From NCBI RefSeq assembly GCF_029433095.1, contig NZ_JARNTX010000001.1, forward strand, positions 2,728,001-2,792,000: a DNA stretch of 64,000 nucleotides, in the 5' to 3' direction. Below, piece after piece: positions 25,694 to 32,450 of this stretch. Source of the DNA: Hymenobacter sp. YC55 (lineage in GTDB: Bacteria; Bacteroidota; Bacteroidia; Cytophagales; Hymenobacteraceae). Numbering within the stretch: the stretch's first letter is position 1; every line of letters begins with the position of its first letter. The notes beneath the pieces are model-generated. The model was given only the letters and a program-made list of their open reading frames with translations, did not search any database and was not told where the DNA came from. Position numbers and translations under genes: made by a program.

Positions 25694-27097
25694 TTAGGCA
25701 CCCCCTTCCATTCTAACGATGCGTGGTGTGAAAGAACCGAGCACATCTACTAAGTCTGTTTGGCTCGCCATGACCGCCCGAATGTCCTTGTAGGCTTGTG
25801 GCGCTTCGTCGAGGCCGCCCCCAATCAGCTCGATGTGGTGCTGCTGGAGGTAGCGCTTCACCTCGGCTTCGCCTAGCTCCAACTTGGCCCGCGTCCGCGA
25901 CATGGCCCGGCCGGCGCCGTGCGAGGCCGAAGCCAACGACGCTGAATTGCCCCGCCCGCGCACAATAAAGCCAGGAGCCGTCATCGAGCCGGGAATAATG
26001 CCGAGTACGCCCTGGCCGGCGGGTGTCGCGCCCTTGCGGTGCACGATTACCTCCCGGCCGTCGGTTAGGCGCTCTTTCCAAGCGAAGTTGTGGTGGTTTT
26101 CCACTTTCGCCAGGGGCCGCTCCCCGAGGGCTTTGGCTAGGCGCTGGTGAATCTGGTGGTGGCAGGCCGAAGCGTAGTCACCGGCCAGGTTCATAGCCGC
26201 CCAATATTCCTGCCCGGCTTCGCTGTCGAGGGAAAGCCAAGCCAGATGCTGCGCTTCGGAAGGTAGCTGGCACACGTCTTTGGCGAGCTTGGTGTAGTGA
26301 TTGGCCACACTGGCGCCCAAGCCCCGGGAGCCGGAGTGCGAAAGCAGCCCCAGGTACTCTCCTACTGGCACGCCGAGTTCGTTGCTCGGATCGGTGATGT
26401 CGACGATGCCCCACTCCACGAAGTGGTTGCCGCCACCCGACGTACCGATTTGCTCGGCGGCCGTGGCTTGCTTGTTGCGCAGGAACCCGATGTCCTGGAA
26501 CTCGGCCCGGTCCAACACGGCGTGGTCGAGCTTCTGGCCGCGCTGAAAGCCCTGCTTGTTGCCGAAGCGGGTGTTGTCGACAAGCAATTTGCGCAGCTCT
26601 TGTATTCGCTGCTCCAGATGCTTAGGCGGTAAGGCAAACACCGAAAGCGCCATCCGGCACCCAATATCCACACCCACGGCGTAGGGAATGACGGCATTGT
26701 CGGTGGCGAGCACGCCCCCAATGGGCAGGCCGTAGCCGTGGTGGGCGTCGGGCATGAGGGCACCGGCTACCGTCACGGGCAGTTTCATAGCCGTTTCCAT
26801 TTGGTGGATGGCACCGTGCTCGATGTACTCGGCGCCAAACACCGCGTATTCCTTGCGCTCGGCAAGGGCAATGTGGCGGCTGGGCGGTGGCAGCAAGGCG
26901 GCGGCCGTATGGCTCCAGTCCAGGTCGGTGAGGAAATCGTTGGGGGTATTTACTAGGCGCTGCAACAGCGCCAGTTGGTCGGTTTTAGAAAGTTTTTTGA
27001 GGTGCTTGCGCTGCAATTGCGCTAGCGCCAGCCCGATGGCCCGGCCTTCCGGGAAGCCAAGCTGCCGGAGGTCGTTGCCGCGTAAAAGATTGCCCAT
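25694..27097 (-). CDS. rtcB: RNA-splicing ligase RtcB
   Basis: RtcB joins RNA 2',3'-cyclic phosphate or 3'-phosphate ends to 5'-OH ends using GTP and Mn2+, repairing cleaved tRNA and rRNA. 467 residues, somewhat longer than the E. coli enzyme. Metal ligands and catalytic motifs are visible: VGVDIGCRM (Asp144, Cys147), SGGGNHFVEWG (His225), LSHSGSRGLG, ENHHNFAWKE, VHRKGATPA and SASHGAGRAMSR, whose His393 is the guanylylated residue. It is the last gene of a minus-strand locus with a Ro60 protein and a PARG-type macrodomain protein, and an array of tRNA-like RNAs lies directly upstream. No archease and no RtcR activator are visible nearby. Confidence 0.97.
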   Translation of the reverse strand: MGNLLRGNDLRQLGFPEGRAIGLALAQLQRKHLKKLSKTDQLALLQRLVNTPNDFLTDLDWSHTAAALLPPPSRHIALAERKEYAVFGAEYIEHGAIHQMETAMKLPVTVAGALMPDAHHGYGLPIGGVLATDNAVIPYAVGVDIGCRMALSVFALPPKHLEQRIQELRKLLVDNTRFGNKQGFQRGQKLDHAVLDRAEFQDIGFLRNKQATAAEQIGTSGGGNHFVEWGIVDITDPSNELGVPVGEYLGLLSHSGSRGLGASVANHYTKLAKDVCQLPSEAQHLAWLSLDSEAGQEYWAAMNLAGDYASACHHQIHQRLAKALGERPLAKVENHHNFAWKERLTDGREVIVHRKGATPAGQGVLGIIPGSMTAPGFIVRGRGNSASLASASHGAGRAMSRTRAKLELGEAEVKRYLQQHHIELIGGGLDEAPQAYKDIRAVMASQTDLVDVLGSFTPRIVRMEGGA

Positions 27098-27148
27098 ATA
27101 GAGGGTTGTTAGTTGTTAATGTTGATTGTTAGCTGCGACTTACCAGCG

Positions 27149-27254
27149 GCTGTAGCGCGAAGCCTGTGCTTCGCGTCGTGTGAATGTCAATCATTGTAAC
27201 GTCAGCTATTTCAGTCGCTCAATGACACGCGAAGTGCAGACCTCTCGCTACAGC
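27149..27254. repeat. Long imperfect inverted repeat upstream of rtcB
   Basis: Outer arms gctgtagcg (27149-27157) and cgctacagc (27246-27254) are perfect. Further inside are pairing arms around cttcgcgt / acgcgaag and tcattg / caatga. It could be a small non-autonomous insertion (MITE-like) or an RNA structure in the rtcB leader between the array and the ligase gene. A related but degraded string lies at about 38125. Confidence 0.55.
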
Positions 27255-27288
27255 TTTGTACTACTGGCACTTGAAAAATCCCCTGAAA

Positions 27289-27372
27289 CTCCGGAGCAAC
27301 AGACGGTCCGCGCAACGGGCCAAGCGGCCCGACGAGGAAAGTCGGAGTAGCGCGCACCTACGGCATCCGGAG
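27289..27372 (-). ncRNA. Array unit 6: short structured RNA without tRNA domain
   Basis: Closing stem CTCCGGA (27372-27366) with TCCGGAG (27295-27289). The 25-nt core lies at 27367-27343 (GATGCCGTAG, eight bases, TACTCCG). In place of a tRNA-like domain there are two plain hairpins, CCGAC/GTCGG and GGGCC/GGCCC. The core differs at two otherwise constant positions. Transcription is inferred only. Confidence 0.6.
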
Positions 27373-27387
27373 CAGAGAAAGGGAATC

Positions 27388-27456
27388 GGGAAGGGTGAAA
27401 AACGGAAAGCCGCTTTGATTTTCAGACGAAGTAAGGCTAGCCTACGACACCTTCCC
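27388..27456 (-). ncRNA. Array unit 5: minimal structured RNA
   Basis: Closing stem GGGAAGG (27456-27450) with CCTTCCC (27394-27388). Core at 27451-27427 (GGTGTCGTAG, eight bases, TACTTCG). The rest is one stem-loop (TGAAAA with TTTTCA, then AAAG/CTTT), so the tRNA-like domain is absent. 69 nt. Confidence 0.65.
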
Positions 27457-27474
27457 TATCTCCTGTATTCGAAA

Positions 27475-27612
27475 CCTGACAGGGCAACAAGCCGCGAAGC
27501 CTCCAAAATGTGCTCTAACCACTGAGCTACTGCCTGGTAGCGGCAGGTGGGACTCGAACCCACGACCCCATTGCCCCAAGCGAAGTATGGCTTCGCTACG
27601 GCACCTGTCAGG
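27475..27612 (-). ncRNA. Array unit 4: permuted-tRNA (Y RNA-like) RNA
   Basis: Closing stem CCTGACAGG (27612-27604) pairs perfectly with CCTGTCAGG (27483-27475). The core is at 27605-27581. Inside is a circularly permuted tRNA: T arm GTGGG-TTCGAGT-CCCAC (27563-27547), acceptor 3' strand CTGCC (27546-27542), loop GCTACCA, acceptor 5' strand GGCAG (27534-27530), then TA and D arm GCTC...GAGC (27527-27512). CATT/AATG corresponds to the anticodon stem and GGGCAA/TTGCCC can extend it. It looks like a class I tRNA opened in the anticodon loop and closed at the acceptor end, the topology of YrlA-type bacterial Y RNAs. 138 nt. Confidence 0.75.
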
Positions 27613-27621
27613 CACTATCTA

Positions 27622-27767
27622 TGTACAGGGCAACTAACGCCAAGCCTCCTATTTAACCTGCTCTACCTGTTGAGCTACAGCACCACCGGAGGCAGCGCCA
27701 GCAGGACTCGAACCTGCAACCTGGGCAATCGAAATGCGAAGTATGGCCCGGCCACGGCACCCGTACA
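27622..27767 (-). ncRNA. Array unit 3: permuted-tRNA (Y RNA-like) RNA
   Basis: Closing stem TGTACGGG (27767-27760) with CCTGTACA (27629-27622), one G-U pair. Core at 27761-27737, with GTGG instead of GTAG. Permuted tRNA part: T arm GCAGG-TTCGAGT-CCTGC (27717-27701), an extended acceptor-like hairpin of about 10 pairs with several G-U (27700-27678), then TA and D arm GCTC...GAGC (27675-27660). ATTT-c-GATT can pair with GGTTAAAT in the place of the anticodon stem. Confidence 0.75.
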
Positions 27768-27775
27768 AGGCTAAT

Positions 27776-27922
27776 TAATAGTGGGGTAAAATGCGGCGGC
27801 CGTTTTTATAGCGCGTCTACCAATTTCGCCACTCACGGCTTTCAGCCCCGAGGCAGGACTTGAACCTGCACGTCCTTACGGAACTACACCGAAGTATCGG
27901 CTACCTACGACACCCACTACTA
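27776..27922 (-). ncRNA. Array unit 2: permuted class II tRNA-like RNA
   Basis: Closing stem TAGTAGTGGG (27922-27913) with CCCACTATTA (27785-27776), one G-U pair. Core at 27914-27890. Then a variable-arm hairpin (TTCC-GTA-AGGA), T arm GCAGG-TTCAAGT-CCTGC (27869-27853), an acceptor-like hairpin of nine positions with one mismatch and loop GAA (27852-27832), and a Leu/Ser-type D arm (GCGAAATTGGTAGACGC). TGTAG/CTATA replaces the anticodon stem. The variable arm and D arm point to a class II tRNA origin, unlike units 3 and 4. Confidence 0.75.
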
Positions 27923-27946
27923 TAACTCGGTTTCTATGAATTTTAA

Positions 27947-28069
27947 CCGGGGCAACAGGCGGCTGGCGTATTGTCCACAGCCGAAGCCGTGGAGTGGGAC
28001 TCGAACCCGGCAAACTTTCCGAAGAGAGTTTGCTTCACCAGCGAAGTAACGCCCGCCTACGGCACCCGA
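27947..28069 (-). ncRNA. Array unit 1: degenerate permuted-tRNA RNA
   Basis: Core at 28066-28042. Inner stem CTGGTG (28041-28036) with CGCCAG (27968-27963). Within it: a long variable-arm-like hairpin GCAAACT/AGTTTGC, a weak T arm around TTCGAGT (28005-27999), and an acceptor-like hairpin TCCACGGC-TTCG-GCTGTGGA (27993-27974). The D arm is missing or degraded, and the outer closing stem is only about five pairs, so this unit is less certain than 2-4. Confidence 0.6.
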
Positions 28070-28088
28070 AGTGGTGGCTCAGCTGTTT

Positions 28089-28164
28089 GGAACGGCGAGC
28101 CGAAGCCGTATGCTCCGGCTACCTGCCGTTCCGGCTGGCGGCTGCCGTAAGCTGGTCAGCCGCC
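28089..28164 (-). other. Two strong hairpins at the head of the RNA array
   Basis: GGCGGCTG (28164-28157) pairs with CAGCCGCC (28144-28137), and GGAACGGC (28132-28125) with GCCGTTCC (28096-28089). Inside the second is GTAG, eight bases, TAC, which keeps the spacing of the array core without its flanks. A TATAATTG string (28176-28169) just upstream resembles the TAnnTTTG -7 element. This could be the leader of the array transcript or a decayed seventh unit. Confidence 0.4.
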
Positions 28165-28258
28165 TTCCCAATTATAATAACGCAAGAAAATTCATGATTA
28201 TTGAGTGTTTTATGAAAAAAATGTTGCCATTGGCTTCTGTCGAGGTTGAAGCTTGTAC

Positions 28259-29134
28259 CTAGGAAGCCTTTAGGGCTAATCCAGCATCGGGCGTAAGTAC
28301 CTTACTCTCTTTTGCAAAGGCTTTTTCAAATGCTCGTAGCGTCTCGTGCGGTGGTTTGGAGTCGAATACGGCAAAATCAATGCGCTGAAAACGGCCGCGA
28401 ATGTTGGCCTCGGCCAGGGCTTCAGCGAATAGACTGGCTATCTGGTGCGGGTTGTTTTGGAAAACCCCACAGCCCCAAGCACCTAGCACGAGTACCTCAC
28501 ACTTGTGGAGAGCTGCTATAGCCAACACCTGCCGAATGCGCCGCTGCATGGTAGAAACCAGTTCGGGCAGTAGTTCAGGGTTGTTTCGACTTAAGGCCCC
28601 CGCATTGACAGCTGGGGATGTAATGAAATCCACTCGCACTGGTTGCGGCAGCCAATTCCCTGCATCGTCGCGGAAGACGGGTACGCCCGGCGAATAAATG
28701 GCGTAGTCGCTGTAGAGGCCGGTGCGGGCTGTACGGGTATTGTGGTCGTACATTTCCCGAAACTGCACCAGACACGGATACAGTCCTGAAGAACGGGCCA
28801 GGCTTTCTTCTTGTGCTTGACTACCGCCTAAAAAACCGCCCCCTGGATTGCGCGCCGAAGCAAAGTTCAAGCATCCCACCCGCTTAAATTCCGCGGCCAG
28901 TTTGGTTACGGCTTCCAGCGTAGTAGCTTGATAAACCTGAATTTCAGCTGGTTCGCCTGCTGCTTGTTTGAATACTTGGAGTAGCTGCGGCACGTCGGCC
29001 GGTCGATGCAGCACGCTGCCTTGTTCTGCCGCTTGTTGCCAAGCCGTCAGCTCTATGGTTTCGCCCTCGGAGGTGCTGTAGCTGCCGCGTTGCAGCGCTT
29101 CCAGCGTTTCGCGGGCTATATGACGACGGTTCAT
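28259..29134 (-). CDS. Bacterial PARG-type macrodomain protein (TIGR02452-like)
   Basis: The ATG at 29134 (MNRRHIARETLEALQRG) is the natural start; the frame extends 23 codons further. The catalytic signature of poly(ADP-ribose) glycohydrolases, GGG-x7-QEE, is present (GGG 98-100, QEE 108-110) within NFASARNPGGGFLGGSQAQEESLARSS. A later LGAWGCGVFQNNP segment is the macrodomain phosphate loop. Members remove ADP-ribose from proteins and some from nucleic acids. Placed between a Ro60 protein and RtcB, an RNA-linked role such as removing ADP-ribose from RNA ends is possible but is inference. About 291 residues. Confidence 0.88.
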   Translation of the reverse strand: MNRRHIARETLEALQRGSYSTSEGETIELTAWQQAAEQGSVLHRPADVPQLLQVFKQAAGEPAEIQVYQATTLEAVTKLAAEFKRVGCLNFASARNPGGGFLGGSQAQEESLARSSGLYPCLVQFREMYDHNTRTARTGLYSDYAIYSPGVPVFRDDAGNWLPQPVRVDFITSPAVNAGALSRNNPELLPELVSTMQRRIRQVLAIAALHKCEVLVLGAWGCGVFQNNPHQIASLFAEALAEANIRGRFQRIDFAVFDSKPPHETLRAFEKAFAKESKVLTPDAGLALKAS

Positions 29135-29164
29135 GAATGAAATGATGAAGAGTGCGGGCAGTAA

Positions 29165-29210
29165 CCCGGGAGTGGCGGCAGCTTTCACTAGGTTGAATGC
29201 CACTCCCGGG
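29165..29210 (-). other. 12-bp hairpin between TROVE and macrodomain genes
   Basis: cccgggagtggc (29165-29176) and gccactcccggg (29199-29210) are perfect reverse complements. No clear T run follows, so it may tune expression between the two genes or stabilise the upstream message rather than terminate it. Confidence 0.55.
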
Positions 29211-29221
29211 GCCGCATGATG

Positions 29222-30748
29222 TTAAAAATTGATAGACTGGACTTCAGTGAGGGCGGAGCCGCCGTTTTCGAGGGCTTCTAACACGCTGAAAACTTTGTCG
29301 GACCAGCCGGCTATCAGGGCCACTCCGTCTTCGGCGCGAACGTCGAGGGGAGCGGTGCCGTGGCCGGCGAGGTCGAAGAGGTACAGGCGAGCCTGCGGGG
29401 CCACTGTGCGGCGGTACTCAGCCCATTCTTGAGCTAAGGAGGTACCGTTGCCGTGGCTGTTCCAGAGCTGGCAGTCAGTGAACAACATCACCTTATCGAC
29501 CACCTCGCGGCGCTGACGCAAGTCGCGCACCACTAGGTAGCCGTTGGTGCTGTAGCCCACCTCGCCCTCGCGGCGGTAGAACTCGTCTACGTTGCCGAGC
29601 ACGGGGCCGCGGGGCAGGCTCAGGCGCTTCCACGTGTCGCCGAACATGCCGGCCGTTACGTGCTGGCAGCGGCTTTGCAGCAACATCCCAAGCACCAAAC
29701 CGACGTCGTAGAGTTGCACTTTGCTGCGCGCCGACACCGGCTGCTGCATCGAGCCCGACACGTCGCAGGCAACCACCACGCGGGTGGCGGGGCCGAAACC
29801 GCGCAGGTTGGCGGTGCTGTGCGTGATGGCATCTTCTAGCGCCGTGAGCACCGCTGCTACGTGGCCGTTTTGCAAGGCTTTCACCTCGCGGTAGGCGGCC
29901 AGGTAGCGGAAAGGCAACTGCTTGCTGCGCGCCACCGCCGTCCGGTCGGAGAGCGTAGCGCACACTTCCACCACCGCCTCGGCCGACACGTCGGCTTCGA
30001 GGATGTTGCGCAAGTTGCGCAGCAAGGCCATGTAGCCAAGCTTGCCGCTGGCAATCAGCGTTTCCCACTTCTCGCGGAAAGCCGCTGCCCGCTCTGCTTG
30101 CGTGGCGTAAGTAGCCTGCCTAAGCGCCGACAACTCGGTTTCCCAGGTGTAAGGCGTGGGCAAAGTACCAGCTACCAGTTGGTCGAACAATGCTTGCTGC
30201 GCCTCGTTGCGGGGCGTAGGGTGCACCAGGAACAGCGCGTCGCGCAACCGCACGGCACCAGCCCGGTCGTACTTGGCCAGCTGGTAGCCGTCGAAACGGT
30301 TGAAACTGACGGCCAGGCCTTTCTGGAGCTGCTTGGAGAGGCGGTTGAGAGTTTTCACCCCTGCCCGCTGGTTGGCTTGGGCGTAGCAAGCCAACAGCTC
30401 CGTGATTTCGTCGGGGCGCTGCACGATGCGGGCCACCAAGCGGCTCACAAGGTTGTCGCCGCGGTGCAGCCGCGCCAACTCCACGGCCAGCACCAAGGGC
30501 ACCGAGCGCATGTACATCTGCTCGCGGGCATATACTGCCAGTTGCGCCACAAACGTGGGGTCGTTGCGGGCCACCAACTCACGCAACCGATCTAGCCGCG
30601 TGTCGGCCTTCTCGTAGTACTGGTCGCTGAGGGCGGCCGTAGCCACGGCGGCGTACAGCTCCAACTGCGGCGTGAGCGTGAAGGCAGCAGCGCCCTCATG
30701 GTTCACGGTATTGGGTTGGGCTTTGCGGAAAGTAAAGTTGAAGCGCAT
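29222..30748 (-). CDS. rsr: Ro60-type TROVE/vWA RNA-binding protein (Rsr)
   Basis: 508 residues. The first 310 or so form the TROVE helical-repeat ring (LELYAAVATAALSDQYYEKADTRLDRLRELV, DPTFVAQLAVYAREQMYMRSVPLVLAVELAR), and the rest a von Willebrand A domain with MIDAS motif DVSGS (329-333) and MLFTDCQLW. Ro60 binds misfolded RNA ends in its central hole and Y RNAs on its outer surface; with PNPase it degrades structured RNA. Finding Y-like RNAs and RtcB in the same locus agrees with the rsr-yrl-rtcBA arrangement known in Salmonella. ATG start at 30748. Confidence 0.95.
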   Translation of the reverse strand: MRFNFTFRKAQPNTVNHEGAAAFTLTPQLELYAAVATAALSDQYYEKADTRLDRLRELVARNDPTFVAQLAVYAREQMYMRSVPLVLAVELARLHRGDNLVSRLVARIVQRPDEITELLACYAQANQRAGVKTLNRLSKQLQKGLAVSFNRFDGYQLAKYDRAGAVRLRDALFLVHPTPRNEAQQALFDQLVAGTLPTPYTWETELSALRQATYATQAERAAAFREKWETLIASGKLGYMALLRNLRNILEADVSAEAVVEVCATLSDRTAVARSKQLPFRYLAAYREVKALQNGHVAAVLTALEDAITHSTANLRGFGPATRVVVACDVSGSMQQPVSARSKVQLYDVGLVLGMLLQSRCQHVTAGMFGDTWKRLSLPRGPVLGNVDEFYRREGEVGYSTNGYLVVRDLRQRREVVDKVMLFTDCQLWNSHGNGTSLAQEWAEYRRTVAPQARLYLFDLAGHGTAPLDVRAEDGVALIAGWSDKVFSVLEALENGGSALTEVQSINF

Positions 30749-30850
30749 GGCGGCTAGTTGTTGCTGGTTGAATAGTTGATTGTTTAGCTGGCACCATTTG
30801 GTGCGGTGCGTAGCGGGCGGTTTGGTGTTCTCTTCCGCCAGCTTCTTGGT

Positions 30851-32152
30851 TTAACTAAGCAAATGCTTAGGAATTAGCAGGCGGTTGTCGGCGGCCCAAC
30901 GCTGTATCCAGGCACCTTCCTCGTCGTTGGGGCGACGGTTGAACAGCCCCCGAGCCTGCACTATCGTGCGGTTGGCCTGCACTTCCAGCGTCACGGCGCG
31001 GGTACCGTTGAGGGTGAGCGAGAAAATAGCGCTGCGCCCCCGCCGACACGATTCGAAGTAGGAAGCCACACAGTGCCGTAGGGTGCGCCCCTCGTCGAGC
31101 AGGTTCCGGTAGGTGCGCAACTGCGTGATGCGCACCGGGCACTTGCTACCCCCGGAAAAGTCCGGTACTGGCAGCGGCACCCAGGTGGTATCCTGCATCA
31201 TATTGGTTTCAGGCACCCGGTACAGAGCTTGGGCTAGTTGGCGGTGCCACTGCGCCGTTTGCGTCAGTACACTGCTCATCGAGCGGCCCTTCAATGAAAA
31301 GCCCGGCTGGGCTGGTTCGCCGTTGATGCCCACCGCGCGCTTCTGATGAATCCAGTCGCACACGGGTCCTAGCTGGTAGGGGTCGACCATAGAAGCAGTG
31401 GCAAAAAAGTCCACCACCCGCAGCCAAAACTCGTCGTCGCGCCCCAGATAGCGGCTCAAGCGAGAGTCGAGCACCGGTCCTAGCCAGGCTAGTTGGTCGC
31501 GGGCAGCGAGTTGGGCGTAACGTAGCGCATGCAGAAAGGAATAGTTCGCTGGGGCTAGGCGCAAGTGATGCTCTATTTTGCGGCTAATTGGCACCGGCAG
31601 CCTACGAAAGGTGCGTAGTGCTCCACCCCGGCCCAGGTGCACGGTCAGTTCGGCAATGTCGAGGCCGTCGTGCAGGCGGCCCGCAGTCCAGGAGTTGATA
31701 ATCCAGGCTGGTACGTCGCCATATTGGTCGAAGAGGTGGCGCACCAGGCTTTCCAGCTGCCGGAAGGGGTTCCGGCTGCGGGGCTGCCAGTCGGTGAGTT
31801 CCCGGCAGCGCTGCGGCAACCACCGGGCCACTGCCGCCAAGGCCGGGGCCAGTTTGGGGCGCCAAAGTAGTTCGGTACGCTTAGTGGCCAAGCCGCGCAA
31901 TAGACTGGCACATTGACTGCGCTGCGTGTCTTTCTGTTCGTGAATGCAGTGCCGGTAAAACTGCGCCAGCGCTGAATTCTCGCCCAATTGGGCATTGATA
32001 ACGGGCAGGGAGCCGTAGAGTGAAAACAGGTATTCCACCTGTTGGGGAAGCGGCCAGCGGCGCCAGTCGAGGCGCTTGGCCGCAGAGAGTACTATGCGCG
32101 CTTGCTGGGCTTGCCAGGCGGCGTAGGACAAGGGTTTGAGACGGTTGGACAT
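30851..32152 (-). CDS. PcfJ-like protein, first gene of the RNA-repair locus
   Basis: 433 residues, basic and Trp/Arg-rich, no signal peptide. The C-terminal 110 residues match the PcfJ-like pattern: ITQLRTYRNLLDEGRTLRHCVASYFESCRRGRSAIFSL, then AVTLEVQANRTIVQARGLFNRRPNDEE. The HCV...C core and the following strand recall a small nucleic-acid-binding or nuclease-like domain, but its activity is unknown. The N-terminal 300 residues are helical and unassigned. It is 102 bp upstream of the TROVE gene on the same strand, so probably part of the same system. Confidence 0.7.
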   Translation of the reverse strand: MSNRLKPLSYAAWQAQQARIVLSAAKRLDWRRWPLPQQVEYLFSLYGSLPVINAQLGENSALAQFYRHCIHEQKDTQRSQCASLLRGLATKRTELLWRPKLAPALAAVARWLPQRCRELTDWQPRSRNPFRQLESLVRHLFDQYGDVPAWIINSWTAGRLHDGLDIAELTVHLGRGGALRTFRRLPVPISRKIEHHLRLAPANYSFLHALRYAQLAARDQLAWLGPVLDSRLSRYLGRDDEFWLRVVDFFATASMVDPYQLGPVCDWIHQKRAVGINGEPAQPGFSLKGRSMSSVLTQTAQWHRQLAQALYRVPETNMMQDTTWVPLPVPDFSGGSKCPVRITQLRTYRNLLDEGRTLRHCVASYFESCRRGRSAIFSLTLNGTRAVTLEVQANRTIVQARGLFNRRPNDEEGAWIQRWAADNRLLIPKHLLS

Positions 32153-32392
32153 CGGGGTAGATTCCCTTCACGAGGGCGGTTACCGATTGAAAAATCAAAT
32201 TGAGCATCGGACCCGGAGGCGGGTACACTAAGCAGTATCCGGAAGCTTTCGTACATGACAGAAATTATAAAGAGTGGAGACTTTAATTAAGCATTTAGAG
32301 CAAATGCAATTTTTAGTTATTAATTAATTATTACCGAAAAGGCATAGCATTTCCAGACCGCATGAAATTAATTTTCAGCGAATAAATAGTAT

Positions 32393-32430
32393 GAAAAAAG
32401 CCCGACTTCTAGGTGAAGCCGGGCTTTTTC
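32393..32430 (-). terminator. Hairpin terminator after small ORF B
   Basis: Stem around gcccg-acttc / gaagc-cgggc with A and T runs on both sides. It lies 20 bp after the stop codon of the 36-aa ORF (minus strand). Confidence 0.8.
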
Positions 32431-32450
32431 ATGGATACGTCACGAGGAAT

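Noticed and set aside
27289..28080. CRISPR array
   Set aside because: The regular spacing invites it, but the 25-nt cores have variable centres, the intervals are about 128 nt and structured, and no cas gene is present.
27256..28197. Several plus-strand ORFs across the RNA array, and a reading of the region as normal tRNA genes
   Set aside because: The ORFs are short and built from the complement of structured RNA. Conventional tRNAs do not fit, because the T arm precedes the D arm and the acceptor strands are joined by a short loop.
31900..32400. Sigma-54 promoter upstream of the PcfJ-like gene (as for RtcR-controlled rtcBA)
   Set aside because: I found no GG-N10-GC pair in a good context and no RtcR gene in the window.
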